Below are positions 7,906 through 13,751 of a DNA stretch of 30,235 nt, one piece after another (the stretch's first letter is position 1; each line of letters opens with the position of its first letter). The position numbers and the translations under genes were made by a program. The stretch comes from Dongia_A sp044226685 (lineage in GTDB: Bacteria > Pseudomonadota > Alphaproteobacteria > Dongiales > Dongiaceae), in contig JBGAGP010000048.1 of NCBI GenBank assembly GCA_044226685.1, positions 1 through 30,235 of the forward strand, given 5' to 3'. The notes beneath the pieces were generated by a model. That model searched no databases. It was not told where the DNA came from and was given only the letters and a program-made list of their open reading frames with translations.

Positions 7906-7922
7906 CTTAGACTAATTCTAAA
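7906..7922. promoter_or_regulatory. Irr/ICE-like inverted repeat between DUF3047 gene and cfa
   Basis: CTTAGACTAATTCTAAA contains TTAGA-N5-TCTAA and matches the alphaproteobacterial iron control element TTTAGAA-N3-TTCTAAA at all but two defined positions. It lies in the divergent promoter region, ending 5 bp upstream of the DUF3047 GTG and about 80 bp upstream of the cfa ATG. Confidence 0.4.
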
Positions 7923-8004
7923 CGCAAGGGGAACGGGATCACATTCCGGTCAAGCCGTGTTTCTGCCGGATGGGATCACCGGTCACGGGACGGGAGTACG
8001 GGGC

Positions 8005-9252
8005 ATGTTCGATCGCTTGCTGGCACATGGCATCCGGCGCGGCCGGGTGACGCTCATCGACCACCGCGGCCGCGTGCAGACTTTCGGGGCGGGAGACCCG
8101 CATGTCACGTTGCGCGTCGCCGACGCCGCCACCGACCGCGCCTTGGGCCTCAACCCATGGCTCAAGGTCGGCGAAGCCTATATGGACGGCAAGCTGACCT
8201 TCGAGGGCGGCACGCTCTACGATCTCATCGATATCGGCATGGCCAATGTCGGCCCGCTGCAGGGCGTCGTCTGGCAAAAGCTGGTCTCGGGCTTCCTGCG
8301 GGTCGCGCGCTGGTGGCACCAGCACAATCCGGTGGGGCTCGCGCGCACCCATGTGGCGCACCACTATGATTTGTCGCGCCGGCTGTTCGAGCTCTTCCTC
8401 GACGAGAGCATGCAGTATTCCTGCGCCTATTTCCCAAGGCCGGAAGCGAGCCTGGCCGAGGCGCAGCAGGCCAAGATGCGCCACATCGCCGGCAAGCTGC
8501 TCCTGCAGCCGGGCCAGCGGGTGCTCGACATCGGCTGCGGCTGGGGCGGGCTCGCCCTCTATCTCGCCAAGCAGGAAGACATCGAAGTCGTCGGCGTGAC
8601 CCTGTCCAAGGAGCAGCACGAGGTGGCGCAGGGCCGCGCCAAGGCCGCCGGCCTCGCCCACAAGGTGACCTTCAAGCTGCAGGATTACCGCCTGGAGACC
8701 TCGGAATACGACCGCATCGTCTCGGTCGGCATGTTCGAGCATGTCGGCGTCAAGCACTACCCGGAGTTCTTCACCCAGGTCGAGCGCCTGCTGAAGCCTT
8801 CCGGCGTGGCGCTGCTGCACGCCATCGGCCGGCGCGACGGGCCCGGCTTCACCAATCCGTGGCTGCGCAAATACATCTTCCCTGGCGGCTATTCGCCCGC
8901 CTTGTCGGAGGTGGTGCCGGTGGTCGAGCGCACCTCGCTGTGGATCACCGACATCGAGGTGCTGCGCCTGCACTACGCCGAGACCCTGCGCTGCTGGCGC
9001 GAGAATTTCGAGCGCAACCGCGCCGAGATCGCGCGGCTCTATGACGAGCGCTTCTGCCGGATGTGGGAGTTCTACCTGATCGGCAGCGAGCTGTCGTTCC
9101 GCCACGACTACAACATGGTGTTCCAGATGCAGATGTCGCGCGGCATCCGCAACGTGCCGCTGACCCGCGACTACATGGTCGACTGGGAACGCGGCCGCGC
9201 CGCCGCCGCGAGCAGCCGCGCCAGCCCGGGCAAGGAGCGCGCCGCCGAATAG
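8005..9252 (+). CDS. cfa: Cyclopropane-fatty-acyl-phospholipid synthase family protein
   Basis: SAM-dependent enzyme expected to add a methylene bridge to the cis double bond of unsaturated phospholipid acyl chains in the inner membrane, a stationary-phase, acid- and stress-related change. The 415-aa protein has the N-terminal lipid-binding domain, then the methyltransferase core: substrate-loop HYDLSRRLFELFLDESMQYSCAYF, SAM-binding VLDIGCGWGGLALYLA from residue 173, GVTLSKEQ, DRIVSVGMFEHVG, LLHAIGRRD, FPGGYSP and the C-terminal LRCWRENFERN...WEFYLIGSELSFR. The ATG at 8005 is chosen because a GGGAG lies about 9 bp before it; an in-frame GTG at 7957 would add 16 unlikely residues. The chemotaxis transducer gene follows 214 bp later. 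Confidence 0.9.
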   Translation: MFDRLLAHGIRRGRVTLIDHRGRVQTFGAGDPHVTLRVADAATDRALGLNPWLKVGEAYMDGKLTFEGGTLYDLIDIGMANVGPLQGVVWQKLVSGFLRVARWWHQHNPVGLARTHVAHHYDLSRRLFELFLDESMQYSCAYFPRPEASLAEAQQAKMRHIAGKLLLQPGQRVLDIGCGWGGLALYLAKQEDIEVVGVTLSKEQHEVAQGRAKAAGLAHKVTFKLQDYRLETSEYDRIVSVGMFEHVGVKHYPEFFTQVERLLKPSGVALLHAIGRRDGPGFTNPWLRKYIFPGGYSPALSEVVPVVERTSLWITDIEVLRLHYAETLRCWRENFERNRAEIARLYDERFCRMWEFYLIGSELSFRHDYNMVFQMQMSRGIRNVPLTRDYMVDWERGRAAAASSRASPGKERAAE

Positions 9253-9313
9253 GCGGCGGCGCGCAGCAAGAAAATCTACGCCGGCCGCTCCATTTTTGAC
9301 TGGATGTATACTT

Positions 9314-9329
9314 TAGATAACGCGATCTA
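9314..9329. promoter_or_regulatory. Inverted repeat TAGAT-N6-ATCTA upstream of the globin-coupled transducer
   Basis: TAGAT at 9314-9318 and ATCTA at 9325-9329 form a short symmetric element in an unusually AT-rich stretch between cfa and the transducer gene; it could be an operator or part of a promoter. No regulator is identified. Confidence 0.25.
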
Positions 9330-9404
9330 TTCGAAATGATATCAGTATTGCTGCGGATTTTAACCGTGTCTTCACTGGAGACTTCATAAATTCCTCAGCG
9401 TGGG

Positions 9405-9439
9405 GACGCTTCGCGTCACTCCGGCGGCGTTGTGCCGCC
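9405..9439 (+). other. Two adjacent leader hairpins upstream of the transducer gene
   Basis: GACGC-TTC-GCGTC at 9405-9417 and GGCGGC-GTTGT-GCCGCC at 9423-9439 are perfect stem-loops, ending 27 bp before the ATG. They are not followed by a T tract, so they are more likely 5'-leader structure than a terminator. Confidence 0.35.
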
Positions 9440-9466
9440 TGGGACCCGCATCTGGGGGAAACGACA

Positions 9467-10828
9467 ATGAGCCACGTCCATTCTGGCGGCCATGCGGCGG
9501 CGAACGTCGACCGCGATGGCCGCATCCAGTTCATGCGCATCACGCCGGAGACGAGCAAGCTGCTGCGCGAATTCTGGCCGGCGGTCGAGAAGGCGCTGCC
9601 CGCCATTCTCGACGACTTCTATACCTTCGGCGCGTCGGTTCCGGCGCTGGCGAAGCTGATCGGCAGCCAGAGCGCGCGGCTGAAGGGCGCGCAAGCCAGG
9701 CATTGGGCCAAGCTGTTCGACGGCCGCTTCGACGAGGACTACGTCAATTCGGTGCGCACCATCGGCCTGACGCACAATCGCATCGGCCTGGAGCCGCGCT
9801 GGTATATCGGCGGCTACAACCTGGTGCTCGGCCACCTGATGAAGCTCATCGCCAGGCATCACAAGTGGTCGCCGGAGAAGACCGGCGAACTCACCAAGGC
9901 GGTGGTCTCCGTCGTCATGCTCGACATGGATTTCGCCATCTCCGTCTACCAGGAAGCCATGCTGACCGAGCGCGCCGAGCGGCAGAAGAAGGTGACCGCC
10001 GCGGTCGACCAGTTCGGCAACGTGATGGAGAAGACCCTGGGTGCGGTCGACGGCGCGACCAGGGAACTGCAATCCACCGCCAGCAGCCTGAACGACACGG
10101 CGGAAGTCTCCGCCAAGCAGGTGGCGCAGGTCGCCAACGCGGCGCAGACGGCGACCTCCAACGTCCATGCGGTGGCCGCGGCGGCCGAGGAGCTGACATC
10201 CTCGATCACCGAGATCGGCAACCAGGTGCAGCAATCCACCCGCATCACCGCGCGCGCGGTGGACGAGGCGCACCAGACCAACACTTCGGTCCAGGGTCTG
10301 GCCCAGGCCGCGGAGAAGATCGGCGACGTTGTGCGGCTGATCAGCGACATCGCCGGGCAGACCAACCTGCTGGCGCTCAACGCGACCATCGAAGCGGCGC
10401 GCGCCGGCGAGGCCGGCAAGGGCTTCGCCGTGGTCGCCTCGGAAGTGAAGAACCTCGCCAACCAGACCGCCAAGGCGACGGAAGAGATCAGCGCGCAGAT
10501 CCAATCGATCCAGGAAGAGACCAAGAAATCGGTCACGATGATCGAGGGCATCAGCCGCACCATCTCCGAGGTGAGCGAGATCGCCACCACCATCGCCGCG
10601 GCGGTGGAGGAGCAGGGTGCCGCCACCCAGGAAATCGCCCGCAACGTGCAGGAAGCCGCCAACAGCACCGAATCGGTGTCTGGCAACATCGTGCTGGTCA
10701 GCGACGCGGCACAGAGCACCGGGGCGGCGGCGCAGCAGCTGCGCGGCAGCAGCGGCAGCCTGGGCGAGCAGATGAACGGCCTGAAGGACGAAGTGAAGCG
10801 CTTCTTCCAGGAAGTGACCGCCGCCTGA
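9467..10828 (+). CDS. Globin-coupled methyl-accepting chemotaxis protein (HemAT-like oxygen sensor)
   Basis: Soluble chemoreceptor predicted to sense oxygen or another heme ligand and to signal through CheA/CheW. The 453-aa product has no membrane segment. Residues about 20-170 form a protoglobin/globin-sensor domain: FWPAVEKALPAILDDFY, ARHWAKLFDGRFDEDYV, and a proximal heme histidine at H103 in LTHNRIGLEPRWYIGGYN. Residues about 180-450 are the methyl-accepting signalling domain, with the highly conserved hairpin DIAGQTNLLALNATIEAARAGEAGKGF and VVASEVKNLANQTAKATEEI. A GGGGG run lies 8 bp before the ATG at 9467. It has its own leader with hairpins, and a strong terminator follows it, so it is probably transcribed alone. 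Confidence 0.93.
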   Translation: MSHVHSGGHAAANVDRDGRIQFMRITPETSKLLREFWPAVEKALPAILDDFYTFGASVPALAKLIGSQSARLKGAQARHWAKLFDGRFDEDYVNSVRTIGLTHNRIGLEPRWYIGGYNLVLGHLMKLIARHHKWSPEKTGELTKAVVSVVMLDMDFAISVYQEAMLTERAERQKKVTAAVDQFGNVMEKTLGAVDGATRELQSTASSLNDTAEVSAKQVAQVANAAQTATSNVHAVAAAAEELTSSITEIGNQVQQSTRITARAVDEAHQTNTSVQGLAQAAEKIGDVVRLISDIAGQTNLLALNATIEAARAGEAGKGFAVVASEVKNLANQTAKATEEISAQIQSIQEETKKSVTMIEGISRTISEVSEIATTIAAAVEEQGAATQEIARNVQEAANSTESVSGNIVLVSDAAQSTGAAAQQLRGSSGSLGEQMNGLKDEVKRFFQEVTAA

Positions 10829-10853
10829 CACGATCCCTCAAGCTGCAACGACA

Positions 10854-10886
10854 AACGGCGCGCCCATCAGGCGCGCCGTTCTGTTT
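10854..10886 (+). terminator. Rho-independent terminator after the transducer gene
   Basis: A perfect 11-bp stem, AACGGCGCGCC (10854-10864) with GGCGCGCCGTT (10870-10880), a 5-base loop and a following CTGTTTT. It also faces the 3' end of the convergent carbonic anhydrase gene. Confidence 0.8.
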
Positions 10887-10909
10887 TGACGGTCGCGTGC
10901 CGCGCGCGG

Positions 10910-11722
10910 TCAGCTGGATTCCAGCAAGGAGCGCTCGTTCAGCGGTTGCGTCGGCCGGGCATTCCCCGGAAACAGCCGGGCGAATTGCTCGATCTGCGCC
11001 GCAGAGGCCGTGATCGGCTGCCTGAACACCGTCCACAGCACGCCCTCCGAGCAAGGCGGCGTGGTCAGCGAGCCACTATAGCGGAAGAACCCGCGCTCGA
11101 CTGGCAGCAGATCGGCCGGCGCGATGGTCGCGTCGATCGACTGCTCATCCCCGGCTTCCCGCGGCATGGCCGCCCAGATCGGGGTGAGCGCCGCATTTTC
11201 CGCACCCGGGGTGATGAAAACGCCCAACACCGCGAGCTGCCCGGCGGCCGACTTGTGCACGAAATGCAGCTCCATCCCGAAGGCCTTCCCCGACAGCAAG
11301 TGTTCGCTCGGATGGTGGAAATGGAACTGCAGCAGCTGGAACTCCTGGCCGTCGATCACGGTCTGCGAACCCTTTTCGCAATTGACCTGGATCGTGTGGC
11401 CGTTGTTGAGGATCTTCAGCGGCATGATCTTGAAGCTCGGGGACACGGCCGCGAGGTCCGCGGGCGTGCCGCTCCTGATGTCGATCGGCGTCTGCTGCAG
11501 GCCGAGCTTGCAGGTCTTGAAGTCGGTGGAGAGCTCGCTCCAATGCTCGGGACCTTCGGCGCCCTCATAGGTCCAGTGCGGACCGTGGCTGCTGTCCGCC
11601 AAGGCGCCGTGCGCGCCGAGCAGGCTGGCGCAGACCGGGCAGGCGAGGCCGGCGGCAGCACCGATCAGCAGCTTGCGGCGGGTCAACGATGATGCGTTCG
11701 AGGGGAGATTCGGCTTCGACAT
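10910..11722 (-). CDS. Alpha-class carbonic anhydrase, Tat-exported
   Basis: Zinc enzyme interconverting CO2 and bicarbonate, acting in the periplasm. The 270-aa precursor starts with SSLTRRKLLIGAAAG, a twin-arginine motif (R15, R16) followed by a hydrophobic stretch and a likely cleavage after AHGALA. The catalytic domain shows WSY-like HWTYEGAEGPEHW, QTPIDI, NNGHTIQVN, zinc ligands H134 and H136 in FHFHHPSEH and H153 in ELHFVH, and GSLTTPPCSEGVLWTV, the family's C-terminal signature. Cysteines in TCKLG and PPCSEG can form the usual disulfide. The ATG at 11722 is preceded by GAGAGG; an in-frame extension to 11893 lacks any domain. It is downstream of the PilZ-like gene on the same strand and shares its upstream motif. 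Confidence 0.93.
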   Translation of the reverse strand: MSKPNLPSNASSLTRRKLLIGAAAGLACPVCASLLGAHGALADSSHGPHWTYEGAEGPEHWSELSTDFKTCKLGLQQTPIDIRSGTPADLAAVSPSFKIMPLKILNNGHTIQVNCEKGSQTVIDGQEFQLLQFHFHHPSEHLLSGKAFGMELHFVHKSAAGQLAVLGVFITPGAENAALTPIWAAMPREAGDEQSIDATIAPADLLPVERGFFRYSGSLTTPPCSEGVLWTVFRQPITASAAQIEQFARLFPGNARPTQPLNERSLLESS

Positions 11723-11795
11723 GGCAACCCTCTCTTGGCTGAAGACAGCGTGGACTCTAGGAGGGCGTGCCTTAAGGGAAGATTGCTCGGGTCTA

Positions 11796-11810
11796 CGGCC
11801 AGACGGCCTA
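11796..11810. promoter_or_regulatory. Shared motif, copy 1 (upstream of carbonic anhydrase)
   Basis: CGGCCAGACGGCCTA, 74 bp upstream of the carbonic anhydrase ATG, differs at one base from the copy at 12323-12337 upstream of the PilZ-like gene. Read on the genes' strand it is TAGGCCGTCTGGCCG, containing GGCC-N4-GGCC. Confidence 0.45.
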
Positions 11811-11852
11811 AGCCAGTCATACGCGCAATGGGGGACGAAGCTGTGGAAGCGC

Positions 11853-12260
11853 CTAGCGCTTCTTGCCCCCGGCCGCGACCTTGGCGGTGGCATGCCGGGC
11901 GTCCTCGGCGATCAGATGGGCCAGGATGTCGCGCCAGCGCAGCGCCGGGGCGTTGTAGCGGATCTCCAGGCCCTTGTCGTCGTTGCGCACCACCACGCCA
12001 TAGGTCGGCAGCGGGCGCGGATGCTCGTCGATGGTGATGACGAAGGAGAATTCGATCTTCTGCCGCGGCGCAATCCAATCCGGCGCGCCGGCCACCAGGA
12101 CGTCGACGATGTTCATGTTGATGATGTCGTGCGGCTTGCCGTCGATCATCACATGAATGTTGCCGAGTTTGACGCGCCCGGCTGGCGCGGTGGTCAGGGT
12201 TTCGGGCGACATCACCGTATAAGCGTCGCTACGCCTTGGAAGGTCTGAACTGCCGTCCAC
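11853..12260 (-). CDS. PilZ-like small cytoplasmic protein
   Basis: The 135-aa product resembles PilZ-domain proteins of alphaproteobacteria, which bind cyclic di-GMP or act as partner-binding variants. Visible are GRVKLGNIHVMIDGKPHDIINMNI, a GAPDWIAPRQKIEFSFVITI strand region, LPTYGVVVRNDDKGLEIRY and a final RWRDILAHLIAED with a basic KKR tail. The canonical RxxxR and D/NxSxxG ligand motifs are degenerate (INMNIVDVLV in place of DxSxxG), so cyclic di-GMP binding is doubtful. The GTG at 12260 is chosen because GAAGAGG lies 5 bp before it; an ATG at 12212 is an alternative without a good ribosome binding site. It precedes the carbonic anhydrase gene by 130 bp on the same strand. Confidence 0.6.
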   Translation of the reverse strand: MDGSSDLPRRSDAYTVMSPETLTTAPAGRVKLGNIHVMIDGKPHDIINMNIVDVLVAGAPDWIAPRQKIEFSFVITIDEHPRPLPTYGVVVRNDDKGLEIRYNAPALRWRDILAHLIAEDARHATAKVAAGGKKR

Positions 12261-12322
12261 TATTGCCTCTTCAAGGTTACCAAGTGGTTAGCCGCCTCGG
12301 TAGGCAATCACGCCCGGCAAAC

Positions 12323-12337
12323 CGGCCGGACGGCCTA
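12323..12337. promoter_or_regulatory. Shared motif, copy 2 (upstream of PilZ-like gene)
   Basis: CGGCCGGACGGCCTA, 63 bp upstream of the PilZ-like GTG start, is 14/15 identical to the element upstream of the carbonic anhydrase gene and in the same orientation. Confidence 0.45.
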
Positions 12338-12382
12338 CTACACCGCCAAAACGCCTGCCGCGCCAATGCGTTCCGGGGCGAG

Positions 12383-12398
12383 TGTGACGGGGATCACA
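12383..12398. promoter_or_regulatory. CRP-type binding site
   Basis: TGTGA-N6-TCACA is a perfect match to the core CRP/FNR-superfamily CRP consensus. It lies 123-138 bp upstream of the PilZ-like start, in a gene-free gap. The right half GGGGATCACATTGC (12389-12402) is repeated at 12404-12417. Confidence 0.45.
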
Positions 12399-12517
12399 TT
12401 GCCGGGGATCACATTGCGGGCGCAGCCGCTCGGGCCACGCGGAGATGGCCCCGACGGGCCCCCGCGGGAAGGGGTCCTAGCCCATCTGGACTAGCGACCT
12501 ATGCGACTGGGTGAGGA

Positions 12518-13294
12518 TCAGCGGTTGGTGAACCTGGCCGGGCGCTTCTCGGCGAAGGCGTTCATGCCTTCCTTCTGGTCGGCGGTGCCGAAGGTGGAGT
12601 GGAACAGCCGGCGTTCGAACTTCAGGCCCTCGGCCAGAGAGGTCTCGAAGGCACGGTTGACCGATTCCTTGGCCATCAACGTCGCCGGCAGCGAGAAGGA
12701 GGCGATCTTGGCGGCGATGCCCAGCGCTTCGTCCAGCAGCTTCTCCGCCGGAACCACCCGCGCAACCAGGCCGCTGCGCTCGGCCTCCGCCGCATCCATC
12801 ATGCGGCCGGTCAGCACCATGTCCATCGCCTTGGCCTTGCCCACGGCGCGGGTCAGGCGCTGGGTGCCGCCGGCGCCGGGGATGGTGCCGATGGTGATCT
12901 CCGGCTGGCCGAACCTGGCGGTCTCGGCGGCGATGATCATGTCGCACATCATGGCCAGCTCGCAGCCGCCGCCCAGGGCATAGCCGGCCACCGCGGCGAT
13001 GGTCGGCTTGCGGCACTGGCTGAGGCGTTCCCAGCCCTTGGTGATGAAGTCGCTGGTGAAGACGTCGACGAAATCGCGGTCCTTCATCTCCTTGATGTCG
13101 GCGCCGGCGGCGAAGGCCTTCTCGCTGCCCGTCACCACGATGACGGCGACATCCGCATCCGCCTCCAGCCCGTTCAGCGCCTGCTCCAGCTCGGCGACCA
13201 GCTCGGCGCAGAGCGCGTTCAGCGCCTTCGGCCGGTTCAGGGTGACGAGGCCGACGCGGTCGCGCTTTTCGACCAGGATGGTGTTGAAGCTCAT
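12518..13294 (-). CDS. Enoyl-CoA hydratase (crotonase family)
   Basis: Hydrates trans-2-enoyl-CoA to 3-hydroxyacyl-CoA in fatty-acid or related acyl-CoA breakdown. The 258-aa length is that of stand-alone short-chain hydratases. It has NRPKALNAL, the oxyanion-hole segment FAAGADIKEM (residues 61-70), GYALGGGCELAMMCD with catalytic E112 and QPEITIGTIPGAGGTQRL with catalytic E132, exactly the 20-residue spacing of the two catalytic glutamates, and the C-terminal FAEKRPARFTNR. Both glutamates support hydratase rather than isomerase or other crotonase activities. Its ATG overlaps the stop of the upstream small exported protein (ATGA junction). Confidence 0.92.
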   Translation of the reverse strand: MSFNTILVEKRDRVGLVTLNRPKALNALCAELVAELEQALNGLEADADVAVIVVTGSEKAFAAGADIKEMKDRDFVDVFTSDFITKGWERLSQCRKPTIAAVAGYALGGGCELAMMCDMIIAAETARFGQPEITIGTIPGAGGTQRLTRAVGKAKAMDMVLTGRMMDAAEAERSGLVARVVPAEKLLDEALGIAAKIASFSLPATLMAKESVNRAFETSLAEGLKFERRLFHSTFGTADQKEGMNAFAEKRPARFTNR

Positions 13295-13662
13295 TGGGGC
13301 TGGCTTTCCGCTGACAAGGTGAAGCTGACATTGACCGGCGACCCGTCCTGGCCGCCGAGGACATCGATCTTCAGGGTCTCGCTCTTGCGCCGGAAGGTGC
13401 CCTCGCCGGTCTTCTCCCAGCCCAGGGCAGGCAGGGCGCCGTCATAGAACGCGCGCACCGAATCGGCGTCGACCTTGCCGGTGGCATAGGCGGTGACGAT
13501 GCGGCCCATGGGGGCGTCGAACACCGTCGACTTGTCCTTCTGCTCGGCCAGGCCATCCGCCACCGGCAGATCGGCGATTTCCGAGAAATACTCGACCGCC
13601 CAGGCAGGCAATCCGGCGGAGAGCAGGAACAGAGCCGCAACGAGCGGCAGGAGGCGTGGCAT
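13291..13662 (-). CDS. Small exported protein of unknown function, coupled to the enoyl-CoA hydratase
   Basis: The 123-aa product begins MPRLLPLVAALFLLSAGLPAWA, a Sec signal peptide with cleavage after AWA. The mature part contains DLPVADGLAEQKDKSTVFDAPMGRIVTAYATG and VRAFYDGALPALGWEKTGEGTFRRKSETL, a short alpha/beta domain found in proteobacterial exported proteins of unknown role; I cannot name it with certainty. ATG 13662 is preceded by AGGGG, and an upstream extension to 13704 has no support. The stop overlaps the hydratase start, so the two are co-translated even though a periplasmic product and a cytoplasmic enzyme have no obvious link. Confidence 0.78.
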   Translation of the reverse strand: MPRLLPLVAALFLLSAGLPAWAVEYFSEIADLPVADGLAEQKDKSTVFDAPMGRIVTAYATGKVDADSVRAFYDGALPALGWEKTGEGTFRRKSETLKIDVLGGQDGSPVNVSFTLSAESQPQ

Positions 13663-13751
13663 GGGATCATCCCCTTGCGGCGCGCGGGAATTCCGGGCGG
13701 CCAAGTTCTAGCCCAGCCCCGGAAGCAGCCGCAAGCGACGTGTCGGTGACG

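Noticed and set aside
9416..10831. 471-aa minus-strand frame
   Set aside because: Antisense shadow of the globin-coupled transducer; histidine/leucine/aspartate-rich nonsense with no domain.
12236..12514. 92-aa plus-strand frame in the gap before the hydratase
   Set aside because: No ribosome binding site or domain, overlaps the start region of the PilZ-like gene and the regulatory sites.
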